DNA from: Beijerinckiaceae bacterium
GTDB taxonomy: Bacteria > Pseudomonadota > Alphaproteobacteria > Rhizobiales > Beijerinckiaceae
Direction of reading: 5' to 3'
DNA: 64,000 nt
Assembly: GCA_947452005.1 (NCBI GenBank)
Contig: CANGBC010000004.1
Span: 100,658 to 164,657 of the forward strand
Shown: positions 9,002 to 15,996 of the stretch, in pieces
How the letters are laid out: each line of letters starts with the position of its first letter
How positions within the stretch are numbered: position 1 is the stretch's first letter
Notes under the pieces: generated by a model
Database searches by the model: none
The model's input: only the letters and a program-made list of their open reading frames with translations
What the model was told of the DNA's origin: nothing
Made by a program: the position numbers and the translations under genes

Positions 9002-9469
9002 ATGCAGCGCCTGACCATCAGCCTTGATGACGAGTTTGCAGCCGCCATTGACGCTTTTATGGAGCGGCAGGGCTATTCCAACCGATCCGAGGCTGTGCGC
9101 GATCTGGTGCGTGATGCGCTGGTGCGCTCGGAAGGCGCTGGCCCTTCAACGCATCGTTGTGTGGCGGCTGTGTCTTATGTTTATGATTATGATGGACGTG
9201 ATCTCGCCATGCGGCTCGATCGTGCCCACCATGAAAATCACGATCTGACCATTTCAACCATGCGCACACGTCTTGATCATCATCATTGCATGGAGGTGAC
9301 GCTGTTGCGTGGCCACACCGATGCGGTGCGCAAGCTGGCGGCCCAAACCATGGCTGAACGGGGCGTGCATTTTGGCCAGGTCAATCTGGTGCCCATCCGC
9401 GATGGCGGCGACACGCATGCCCATGATGATGATGGACACACCCACACACATTCGACGCCCGCCCTTTAA
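9002..9469 (+). CDS. nikR: NikR-like ribbon-helix-helix regulator with altered nickel site
   Basis: 155 aa from the ATG at 9002 after GAGGAG. Residues 1-45 are a ribbon-helix-helix DNA-binding domain (MQRLTISLDDEF...YSNRSEAVRDLVRDAL), the rest an ACT-like metal-binding domain. E. coli NikR binds nickel through His76, His87, His89 and Cys95. The matching region here is HHENHDLTISTMRTRLDHHHCMEV: His77 and Cys96 are kept, but both middle histidines are arginines (Arg88, Arg90). The C-terminus has a tail rich in His and Asp (HAHDDDGHTHTH) not usual for NikR. No nickel transporter follows; the next gene, 30 bp away, is an MFS exporter. NikR-family by fold; nickel response is uncertain. Confidence 0.85.
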   Translation: MQRLTISLDDEFAAAIDAFMERQGYSNRSEAVRDLVRDALVRSEGAGPSTHRCVAAVSYVYDYDGRDLAMRLDRAHHENHDLTISTMRTRLDHHHCMEVTLLRGHTDAVRKLAAQTMAERGVHFGQVNLVPIRDGGDTHAHDDDGHTHTHSTPAL

Positions 9470-9499
9470 GGCAAGCGCACACAACAAAGGGAGAAGAGG

Positions 9500-10891
9500 T
9501 TGAAGCGCCATGTGATCATTCCGCTGATCGTGGCTTGCGCCCTCTTCATGCAAAATCTCGATTCCACGTCGCTGGCCACCGCCCTGCCGACGATTGCAGC
9601 GTCCTTCGGGGAATCGCCGTTGCGCCTGCATCTGGCGATCACCGCCTATTTGCTGGCGGTCGCGGCTTTTCTGCCAATGAGCGGCTGGGTGGCAGACAAA
9701 TATGGCGCGCGTGTCATCTTCCGCGCGGCGATTGTGGTCTTCACTGTTTCGTCCATGGCCTGCGGCCTAGCGCAGGATTTCAATCAATTGATCATTGCGC
9801 GTGTGGTGCAGGGTTTTGGCGGCGCAATGATGGTGCCGGTTGGGCGTCTCATTCTCGTGCGTTCTGTCTCCAAGGCTGAGCTTGTGGGCGCCATGGCTGT
9901 GATGGGCGTGCCCTCGGTCATTGGCCCCATTATCGGGCCTTTGCTGGGTGGCATCATCACCACCTATTCGCATTGGCGCGGCATATTCTGGATCAATGTC
10001 CCGGTTGGCATTCTCGGATTTTTTCTGGCCGGAAAATATATCGAGAACATGCGCGAAGAGGGCGTGAAGCCGTTTGACTGGATCGGCTTTCTTTTGTCGG
10101 GATGCGGGCTGGCGTCCACCGTGTTTGGACTCGATACGGCTTTTGCCAAACAAGATCCGGATGCTTTGGGTCTGGGCCTGCTGGGCGGTGGGCTGATCAT
10201 GCTGCTGCTCTATGTCTGGCATGCGCGGCGTGTGCCCAATCCGATCATGGATCTGAGCCTGATGCGCATTCGCACTTTCCGTGTGAGCGTCACGGGCGGC
10301 TCTCTGTTTCGTTTGGGCGTGGGGGCCATGCCGTTCCTTCTGCCGCTCTTGATGCAAGAAGGCTTTGGCTATTCGCCGATTGAATCGGGCGCACTCACCT
10401 TTTTGTCGGCGGTGGGGTCGCTTGGCATGCGCACGCTGTCGCGCCATTTTCTGCGCCGCTTCGGCTATCGGCCTGTTCTGGTGTGGAACGGCATTCTCGC
10501 CAGCGTGTCGATTGGTGCCTGCGCCTTTTTCACCGCCGATCTGCCGATCTGGATCATGATGGCGGTGATCTTTCTGGGCGGCGTTTCCCGCTCGCTCGCC
10601 TTCACCGCGATCAATTCCATCGCCTTCGCCGATGTCGAGCGCGCCGAGATGAGCCATGCGACGAGTTTCTCGCAATTGGCCCAGCGCCTGTCGCTCACCA
10701 TGGGGGTGGCCTTTTCAGCCATCATTTTGCATCAGGTGGCGGGCGAGGCGACGCGCCTGCCCGTGAGCGCCTTTGCCATTGCCTTTGCTGTCATTGGCGT
10801 GGTCTCGGCGGGCTCCATATTCAGCTTCCTGCGCTTGCCGGTGGAGGCCGGGGCCGTGCTGGCCGGGCGCAAGGTCGAGCCCAAAGCCTGA
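9500..10891 (+). CDS. MFS transporter, DHA2-like drug/metabolite exporter
   Basis: 463 aa starting at a TTG at 9500 immediately after GGGAGAAGAGG; a GTG at 9512 is an alternative. Multi-span hydrophobic protein with the signature LDSTSLATALPTIAASFG of the DHA2 family near the N-terminus, the A motif GWVADKYGAR in the first cytoplasmic loop, and motif C-like GPIIGPLLGGIIT in TM5. Proteins of this kind export drugs or metabolites by proton antiport. It follows the NikR-like gene on the same strand by 30 bp, so the regulator and the exporter may be one transcriptional unit; a role in metal or metal-chelate export is only an inference. Confidence 0.85.
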   Translation: MKRHVIIPLIVACALFMQNLDSTSLATALPTIAASFGESPLRLHLAITAYLLAVAAFLPMSGWVADKYGARVIFRAAIVVFTVSSMACGLAQDFNQLIIARVVQGFGGAMMVPVGRLILVRSVSKAELVGAMAVMGVPSVIGPIIGPLLGGIITTYSHWRGIFWINVPVGILGFFLAGKYIENMREEGVKPFDWIGFLLSGCGLASTVFGLDTAFAKQDPDALGLGLLGGGLIMLLLYVWHARRVPNPIMDLSLMRIRTFRVSVTGGSLFRLGVGAMPFLLPLLMQEGFGYSPIESGALTFLSAVGSLGMRTLSRHFLRRFGYRPVLVWNGILASVSIGACAFFTADLPIWIMMAVIFLGGVSRSLAFTAINSIAFADVERAEMSHATSFSQLAQRLSLTMGVAFSAIILHQVAGEATRLPVSAFAIAFAVIGVVSAGSIFSFLRLPVEAGAVLAGRKVEPKA

Positions 10892-11171
10892 CAAAAACTG
10901 ATTCGCCTCAAGGTGAGGGCACTATCCCCAAAGCGGGATTGCGTGCCCAGAAAATTGGCACGATATGGCCAAGCTCCCGTTACGTTATAGCTCTGCTTTA
11001 GCTAGTGATTAGACAAGTTTCGGTTTTATTATAACTTTTTTTGCAATTTTTGTAACTGTAAACGGCACATTTAAAAAACTTGAGCTAGTGTGGATCTGTC
11101 GCCGCCGGGCTGGGTTGCGTAACCTTTTGCTGCCCTCGGCTCTATTTTGATCTGGGAAGAGGCTCTAAGAA

Positions 11172-11462
11172 ATGAAGGCTTTTGACGAGAATTTTGAATC
11201 TGCGCGTCGCCATTTCGGTGTCGCCTTGATCGACCTGAATTATGCGGTGGCCGATCTCGCCCGCGCCACGGTCTGCAATGAGATGGAAGTCGGCACGAAT
11301 GCCGCTCTTGAGCTGCTCAGCCCGGAGATTGAGCGTTTGTCCGAACTCTCGGCCTTTATCGACCGGGTGGCCGAAACGCGTCCGGGCGAAAATACAGCCC
11401 TGCTCCAACAATGGTGGCCGGACCTTGTGCGCCAGCCTCTGGAGAACAGTGTTTCCAAATAA
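11172..11462 (+). CDS. hypothetical protein, 96 aa
   Basis: Starts with ATG at 11172 after GGGAAGAGG. The protein (MKAFDENFESARRHFGVALI...) looks soluble and helical, with no signal peptide, membrane segment or recognised motif. It follows a 280-bp AT-rich intergenic stretch (10892-11171) which holds the likely promoter and no gene I can support. A terminator follows it at about 11520. I do not recognise the family. Confidence 0.65.
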   Translation: MKAFDENFESARRHFGVALIDLNYAVADLARATVCNEMEVGTNAALELLSPEIERLSELSAFIDRVAETRPGENTALLQQWWPDLVRQPLENSVSK

Positions 11463-11519
11463 GGGCCGTTTGGCGAAAATCATTCGTCATTGACGGCCCG
11501 CCTCCGGCAGGCGATGGAC

Positions 11520-11555
11520 ATAGCGCGTCTCTCTCTTGAGAGCGCGCTATTTTCT
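11520..11555 (+). terminator. probable rho-independent terminator
   Basis: ATAGCGCG and CGCGCTAT arms extended by TCTC/GAGA with one bulge, followed by TTTTCTT. It separates the 96-aa hypothetical gene from the downstream old-yellow-enzyme gene. Confidence 0.7.
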
Positions 11556-11577
11556 TGATCTTTCGGAGCCGCGTTAC

Positions 11578-12657
11578 ATGAGCAATGACCTCTCTGTTCT
11601 CTTCTCTCCCGTGCGTATCGGGAGCCTGGATCTGCCCAACAGAATTGTCATGGCGCCGCTGACACGCAACCGCGTTGAACCCGCAACACTCGCCCCGCGC
11701 GCGCTGAATGCCGATTATTATCGCCAGCGCGCCAGCGCCGGCCTGATCATCACCGAGGCCACGCAGATTTCGCAGCAGGGCCAGGGCTATCTCAACACGC
11801 CGGGTATCTATTCGGATGCGCAGGTCGAGGGCTGGCAGATCGTCACGCAGGCCGTGCATCATGCGGGCGGGCGCATTGCCTTGCAGCTCTGGCATGTGGG
11901 CCGCGTCTCGCATGTGTCGCTGCAACCCAATGGTGGCGCGCCTGTTGCACCCAGCGCCATTCCCGCCAAGACCAAAACCTATCTCGCCCATGGCTTTGAT
12001 GATGTGTCCGCGCCGCGCGCGCTCGAGCATGCCGAAATCAAGGCGATTGTGCGCGACTATGCAAAAGCCGCTGCCAATGCAAAGCGCGCTGGCTTTGATG
12101 CGGTCGAAATTCACGGCGCCAATGGCTATCTGATCGACCAATTCCTGCGCGATGGCACCAATCACCGCACCGATGAATATGGTGGCTCGATTGAAAATCG
12201 CACGCGTTTCGCACTCGAAGTGACGCATGCTGTTTTGGAGAGCTGGGATCCCTCACGTGTGGGCTTTCGCATCTCGCCCGCAGCGCCTGCCAATGACATG
12301 AGCGACAGCAATCCGGCGCCACTCTTCCAGCATCTCGCGCAAGAATTGAGCGCGCTGAAACTGGCGTTTCTGCATGTCAATGAAACGCAGGGCGCTGAAG
12401 GACCGCGGTTTGATTTTGCCGCTCTGCGCAAGGCGTTTTCAGGCGCTTATATGGCCAATGCTGGTTATGAAGCGGCGAGTGCGGCCAAAGCCATCAGCGA
12501 AAACCGCACGGATGTGGTGGCCTTTGGCAAATTGTTCATCTCCAATCCTGATCTCGTCGCGCGTTTCCAGAAAGGCGCGAGCCTGAATGAATGGGATCAG
12601 GCGAAGTTTTACGGGGGCGATGCCGCGGGCTATACGGATTATCCCGCGCTTGCCTGA
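11578..12657 (+). CDS. old yellow enzyme family alkene reductase (NemA-like)
   Basis: 359 aa from the ATG at 11578 (MSNDLSVLFSPVRIGSLDLP). FMN-binding TIM-barrel with the OYE signature EIHGANGYLIDQFLRDGTN followed by HRTDEYGGSIENR; the His-Asn pair in HGANGYL binds the carbonyl oxygen of the substrate and the nearby Tyr is the likely proton donor. APSAI and QLWHVGR motifs are present. Enzymes of this family use NAD(P)H to reduce activated C=C bonds such as those of N-ethylmaleimide, enones and nitro compounds. Its stop abuts the convergent epimerase stop without any gap. Confidence 0.9.
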   Translation: MSNDLSVLFSPVRIGSLDLPNRIVMAPLTRNRVEPATLAPRALNADYYRQRASAGLIITEATQISQQGQGYLNTPGIYSDAQVEGWQIVTQAVHHAGGRIALQLWHVGRVSHVSLQPNGGAPVAPSAIPAKTKTYLAHGFDDVSAPRALEHAEIKAIVRDYAKAAANAKRAGFDAVEIHGANGYLIDQFLRDGTNHRTDEYGGSIENRTRFALEVTHAVLESWDPSRVGFRISPAAPANDMSDSNPAPLFQHLAQELSALKLAFLHVNETQGAEGPRFDFAALRKAFSGAYMANAGYEAASAAKAISENRTDVVAFGKLFISNPDLVARFQKGASLNEWDQAKFYGGDAAGYTDYPALA

Positions 12658-13644
12658 TCAGAGTTTGTAAAAACTGCGATACCATTCAACAAAAGCCCGC
12701 ACGCCCTCATCCACGGGCGTGCGCGGCAAAAAGCCGGTGAGTTTTTCGAGCACGCCTGTTGCTGCTAATGTCGATTGCGGCTCGCCCGGCTGCATCGGCA
12801 AATCATTGCGGATAGCGCTGCGGCCTGTCGCTTTTTCAATCGCGCGAATATAGGCATCCAGCTCGACGGATGTGCCGCCAGCAATATTGATCACGCGCCA
12901 AGGTGCGGCGGGTGAGCCATTCGCCTCCGCCGAGGGTGCGGGTGCGAGCGGCACAAGGCGCACGATGGCTTCGATACAATCATCGACATAAGTAAAGTCG
13001 CGCTGCATCTGGCCGCCATTGTAAATATCAATCGGCTGGCCTTGCAGAATAGCGCGCGTGAATTTGAACAGCGCCATATCGGGGCGCCCCCACGGACCAT
13101 AGACCGTGAAGAAACGTAAGACGCTGGTCGGCTGCTTCCACAAATGCGCATAGGAATGCGCCATGGATTCGGTGGCCCGTTTGGTCGCTGCATAAAATGA
13201 CAAGGGGTGATCGGCGCGATCTGATTCCGCAAACGGCGTGGGATTGGCGCCATAGACGGAGCTGGTCGAGGCCATCAGCAAATGTTGCACAGGATGCGCG
13301 CGCAGGGCTTCGAGCAGGTTGAACGTGCCGATGATATTGGCATTCACATAAGAGCGCGGCTCTTCCATCGAATAGCGCACGCCTGCCTGGGCTGCCAGAT
13401 GCACGACGATATCAGCGCGCGTGTCGGCGACGAGCGCTCGCAGGGCGCTCTCGTCTTCCAGCATGAATTCATGCGCCTGAAACAAATGCGATGTGCCAAG
13501 TTCGGCATGGCGGGCGCGCTTCAAGGCCGGATCATAATAATCCGTCATGCCATCAAGGCCCGTCACCTCATGGCCGAGCGCCATCAGTCTGCGGCAGAGA
13601 TGAAAGCCGATGAAGCCGGCTGATCCGGTGACAAGAAAACGCAT
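12658..13644 (-). CDS. NAD-dependent epimerase/dehydratase (UDP-glucuronate 4-epimerase-like)
   Basis: 328 aa from the ATG at 13644 (a TTG precedes it directly; AAGAGG supplies the SD). Extended short-chain dehydrogenase: TGSAGFIGFHL nucleotide-binding motif, STSSVYG with the catalytic Ser, and SFYAATKRATE with the YxxxK pair. RFFTVYGPWGRPDMALFKF is typical of UDP-glucuronate 4-epimerases, which supply UDP-galacturonate for cell-surface polysaccharide. A phosphatase gene lies 60 bp upstream on the same strand. Substrate is inferred from family resemblance. Confidence 0.87.
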   Translation of the reverse strand: MRFLVTGSAGFIGFHLCRRLMALGHEVTGLDGMTDYYDPALKRARHAELGTSHLFQAHEFMLEDESALRALVADTRADIVVHLAAQAGVRYSMEEPRSYVNANIIGTFNLLEALRAHPVQHLLMASTSSVYGANPTPFAESDRADHPLSFYAATKRATESMAHSYAHLWKQPTSVLRFFTVYGPWGRPDMALFKFTRAILQGQPIDIYNGGQMQRDFTYVDDCIEAIVRLVPLAPAPSAEANGSPAAPWRVINIAGGTSVELDAYIRAIEKATGRSAIRNDLPMQPGEPQSTLAATGVLEKLTGFLPRTPVDEGVRAFVEWYRSFYKL

Positions 13645-13704
13645 CAAAACCTCTTGGACCCGAAATCTATGCCCTCAAACAGCTGAGCCATGCAAGGGGC
13701 AGGC

Positions 13705-14436
13705 TCAGAGCAGGCGCTGATCTTGTCCCTCAAGGACCAGACACGTCAGGTGCCCGCTTTTCACGGCCCCGGTATCCAGGTTGATGCGATTGGCATGAAA
13801 CTCGGGCGCGCGCACGGGCGTGTGGCCATGGATGATGATGCGGCCAAAATCCTCAGTGCTGGAGAGGAAGGGTTCACGAATCCACATCAGGTCATGCGGG
13901 CTTTGTTGATCGAGCGCGATGCCCGGCCGCACACCGGCATGGCAAAAGAAATAGGGACCGCAGTCATAGCTGAGGTGAAGGCCCCGCAAGAAGCGGCGGT
14001 GATGGGCGGGCAGCGCGTGCATGAGCGCATGGCGGGCCTCGGCATAGCCCTGGCCGCGCTCCGCATCGCGCGGATCAACGCCATAGGACGCCAATGTCTC
14101 GAGGCCACCAACGCGGCGCCAATTCTCAAGCGTGGCTGGATTGTCAAGAAACGCCTCAAGCAGAGCCTCATGATTGCCGCGCAGGCAGACACTGGCAGAA
14201 GGCAGGCGATGATGGGCGAGCGCATCCACAACCGCACAAGACTCAAGCCCGCGATCAATATAATCGCCAAGCAGAATGATCAGGGCCTCGTCAGGGGTAT
14301 CGCGCGTGAGGTCACGTTCAATCTTTTGTGTGACCGTCTCCAGAAGATCCAGGCGGCCGTGGACATCGCCGATGCAGTAGATGCGCAGGCCATGCGGCAT
14401 GTCTGGCAAAGTCTGATCTGTGTGCCCGTGACCCAT
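13705..14436 (-). CDS. calcineurin-like metallophosphoesterase (PrpA/PP-like)
   Basis: 243 aa with the full set of metallophosphatase motifs in order: GDVHG, GDYIDRG, RGNHE, CHAGVRPG and HGHTP, giving the two-metal site of serine/threonine-type bacterial phosphatases (PrpA, lambda phosphatase, ApaH relatives). No signal peptide, so cytoplasmic. Neither the ATG at 14436 nor the internal ATG at 14400 has a clear SD; the longer form is given. It lies upstream of the epimerase on the same strand. The small gene at 14541-14609 on the same strand has its own terminator, so the phosphatase probably has a separate start of transcription. Confidence 0.87.
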   Translation of the reverse strand: MGHGHTDQTLPDMPHGLRIYCIGDVHGRLDLLETVTQKIERDLTRDTPDEALIILLGDYIDRGLESCAVVDALAHHRLPSASVCLRGNHEALLEAFLDNPATLENWRRVGGLETLASYGVDPRDAERGQGYAEARHALMHALPAHHRRFLRGLHLSYDCGPYFFCHAGVRPGIALDQQSPHDLMWIREPFLSSTEDFGRIIIHGHTPVRAPEFHANRINLDTGAVKSGHLTCLVLEGQDQRLL

Positions 14437-14473
14437 GGTGTGAAATCTGGAGCGTCAATGGGGCGAAAAAAGG

Positions 14474-14514
14474 ATTTTAAAAAACAAAGAGGGACTGCCC
14501 CGAGGCAGCCCCTC
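14474..14514 (-). terminator. strong rho-independent terminator of the 22-codon gene
   Basis: Read on the minus strand: an 11-bp stem (GAGGGGCTGCC / GGCAGTCCCTC, one G-U pair), TCGG tetraloop, then TTTGTTTTTT. It starts about 27 bases after the stop codon of the small gene, so that gene is transcribed as an isolated short RNA. Confidence 0.93.
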
Positions 14515-14540
14515 CATTGTCTTTGCCGCAGCGGTTGCGC

Positions 14541-14609
14541 TTAATCGACGCCCACCTCAGCGGAGGCGTGGATCCAGGTGCAAAGCTCCGGCTGATGACA
14601 ATGAGACAC
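14541..14609 (-). CDS. 22-residue small ORF with extreme Shine-Dalgarno sequence
   Basis: A GTG at 14609 opens a 22-codon frame that ends with TAA at 14541. The peptide begins MSHCHQPELC and has His3, Cys4, His5, Cys10, Trp12 and His14, a cluster that could bind a metal or haem, and ends EVGVD. It is preceded by GAAAGGAGGTGATCCA, the full complement of the 16S rRNA 3' end, with ideal spacing to the start, and followed by a strong terminator. No other gene overlaps. The combination of start, leader and terminator supports a real, highly translated mini-gene or a leader/ribosome-binding RNA; I know no named family for it. Confidence 0.6.
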   Translation of the reverse strand: MSHCHQPELCTWIHASAEVGVD

Positions 14610-14625
14610 TGGATCACCTCCTTTC
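14610..14625 (-). promoter_or_regulatory. full-length anti-16S Shine-Dalgarno sequence
   Basis: On the plus strand this reads CTGGATCACCTCCTTTC from 14609 to 14625, the sequence of the 16S rRNA 3' terminus. On the minus strand it can pair with that terminus over about 17 bases, far beyond the usual 4-6, and ends at the GTG start of the small ORF. Confidence 0.85.
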
Positions 14626-14650
14626 GATTGTTGAAGACGGCTCTAGTCTG

Positions 14651-14675
14651 CTTGCGAATCACTTTTCTTCGCAAG
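14651..14675. promoter_or_regulatory. perfect inverted repeat, candidate operator upstream of the small ORF
   Basis: CTTGCGAA and TTCGCAAG, 8 bp each, separated by 9 bases; 41 bases upstream of the GTG at 14609 on the minus strand. It could be a regulator-binding site at the small gene's promoter. Read on the plus strand it is followed by CCCTATTTTT and could also work as a weak terminator. Confidence 0.5.
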
Positions 14676-14767
14676 CCCTATTTTTCAGGGGTGAGCTGAA
14701 TGTTGGGCCGTTAACTTTTCGTTTACTTTTGTGTCTTGCACCTGCATCACAATAGACTTTGCATCCA

Positions 14768-14794
14768 AGCGGGGGTTTCGCGAGTTCCCCCGCT
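14768..14794 (+). other. stable hairpin in the leader of the acidic-protein gene
   Basis: AGCGGGGG and CCCCCGCT arms with an 11-base loop, ending 23 bases before the ATG at 14818. No T-run follows, so it is a leader structure rather than a terminator. Confidence 0.55.
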
Positions 14795-14817
14795 GTCCAG
14801 CCAGTCGGGGAGAGACC

Positions 14818-15111
14818 ATGTTCACTGTAGAGATCGAGGGCCGTGCCATTGCGGTCACCAATGCGCAGGAAGCGCAGGCGCGCGAATTGATCGAGAGCGA
14901 AGAGTTTCTTGAAGACCTGACGGTCATTCACAGCGGCGGCAAACCCATTTGGGACGGCGAGACAGAGCTCAGCCTTCGCCCGGCAACGCCCGCCGAAGTC
15001 GAAGAATTTGAAGATGCTGACGATCTCGATGAAGACGAGACCGCCGATGAAGATGAGCCCTCTGTTGTTTTCCTCATCGATATTGATGACGAAGAAGACG
15101 ACGAGGCTTGA
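14818..15111 (+). CDS. small acidic hypothetical protein
   Basis: 97 aa from the ATG at 14818 after GGGGAGAG. Residues 1-65 form a mixed alpha/beta-looking segment (MFTVEIEGRAIAVTNAQEAQ...), and the last 35 residues are very rich in Asp and Glu (EEFEDADDLDEDETADEDE). Such acidic tails occur in DNA mimics and in proteins that bind basic partners, but I do not recognise a family. No membrane segment. It has its own leader hairpin and a strong terminator directly after its stop. Confidence 0.75.
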   Translation: MFTVEIEGRAIAVTNAQEAQARELIESEEFLEDLTVIHSGGKPIWDGETELSLRPATPAEVEEFEDADDLDEDETADEDEPSVVFLIDIDDEEDDEA

Positions 15112-15117
15112 TACAAA

Positions 15118-15145
15118 AACGGGCGCCTGAGGCGCCCGTTTTTTT
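15118..15145. terminator. bidirectional rho-independent terminator
   Basis: AACGGGCGCC / GGCGCCCGTT with a 3-base loop, T-run on the plus side and A-run before the stem, so it can serve the acidic-protein gene and the convergent 77-aa gene whose stop lies at its edge. Confidence 0.93.
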
Positions 15146-15378
15146 CACTTCTTGGTGGTCGCACCAGCGCGTTGCAGGCTTTTGATGCGCAACGGCGGCT
15201 GGCCGGATTTTTCGGCAATCTCGCGATCTTGCTCTTCGATCACGGCGCGGGCGGGCTCATCACCATCCAGGCCGCCGACGACATCGCTGGGCACACGGCG
15301 ATTGGAGCGACGCGAGCCATCTTCGTAAAACACATCGAAGAGCACGAATTCGCTTTTGGAATTTTGTTTCTTCGCCAC
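15145..15378 (-). CDS. conserved-looking hypothetical protein, 77 aa
   Basis: Starts at a GTG at 15378 preceded by GGAGAGAG; a longer frame to 15411 has no SD. The protein begins with a basic stretch (VAKKQNSK) followed by FVLFDVFYEDGSRRSNRRVP, and ends basic (GATTKK). It has no membrane segment. The pattern of a beta strand pair followed by charged helices suggests a small nucleic-acid or protein binder, but no family is recognised. It shares a terminator with the acidic-protein gene. Confidence 0.65.
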   Translation of the reverse strand: MAKKQNSKSEFVLFDVFYEDGSRRSNRRVPSDVVGGLDGDEPARAVIEEQDREIAEKSGQPPLRIKSLQRAGATTKK

Positions 15379-15459
15379 AGCTCTCTCCGCAATCTCGATC
15401 GTGCAATTCACAATCCCAATAAAGGAGACGTATAGGCCCTGCGTGGCAGAAAGGGAAAT

Positions 15460-15744
15460 TCAGGCCGACCCGGCTGCGGCCGCGCCATAGACAAAGCGCA
15501 GGACGCGTGCGCCCCCACAATCGCGCAGCTCCAGATCGCCATAATCGGCGCCCATCCGCAGCATCAGATCACGCGGCAACTCGACGGACAGCAGTGGCGT
15601 CTTCTTGAGCGAGGCCATTTCGCACGCCTTGGCAATGAGTTCACGCACGCCCCGCTCGTGGGCTGGCATATCCGTCAGCGTCACAGACATGGGCCCGCCA
15701 GCGAGCGTTGCCTGCAGCAATTGATCGAGATCCGACAGTTTCAT
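15460..15744 (-). CDS. hypothetical protein, 94 aa
   Basis: ATG at 15744 (MKLSDLDQLLQATLAGG...). A small mixed alpha/beta protein with no signal peptide or membrane segment; one motif-like stretch, ELRDCGGARVLRFVYG, near the C-terminus. I do not recognise the family. It is separate from its neighbours; the region 15745-15996 upstream holds a possible divergent promoter and one very short candidate ORF. Confidence 0.6.
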   Translation of the reverse strand: MKLSDLDQLLQATLAGGPMSVTLTDMPAHERGVRELIAKACEMASLKKTPLLSVELPRDLMLRMGADYGDLELRDCGGARVLRFVYGAAAAGSA

Positions 15745-15859
15745 GCGGGACGCTCCGGTTGCGCGCGGTTAAAGACAAGTAAACGGAGGCCCGGCCCAAA
15801 AGGTTTCCCGCACGGAAGCATTCATTGTTTTACTCAACAGAAACAAAGAGGAGTAATTT

Positions 15860-15904
15860 GTGAAGCATAATGTTTCGCAAATTGCGACATATGCGATTGA
15901 TTAA
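15860..15904 (+). CDS. possible 14-codon leader ORF
   Basis: A GTG at 15860 preceded by AAAGAGGAG at good spacing opens 14 codons ending in TAA, 92 bases before the start of the REC-PAS-GGDEF-EAL gene. The SD is much better than that of the large gene. It could be a leader peptide, or chance. Confidence 0.25.
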   Translation: MKHNVSQIATYAID

Positions 15905-15996
15905 GACAATTACATGATCATTGGCCTGTCGGATGGCAGAGCCAACTTTGTCTGCGCTGTCCGGATTGTTGTGTTCCAAGCTCACCGGGCGCGTTC

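Noticed and set aside
14609..14625. Fragment of a 16S rRNA gene
   Set aside because: Only the last 17 bases match the 16S end; nothing of the preceding helix 45 sequence is present, and on the other strand the same bases sit as an SD before a start codon.
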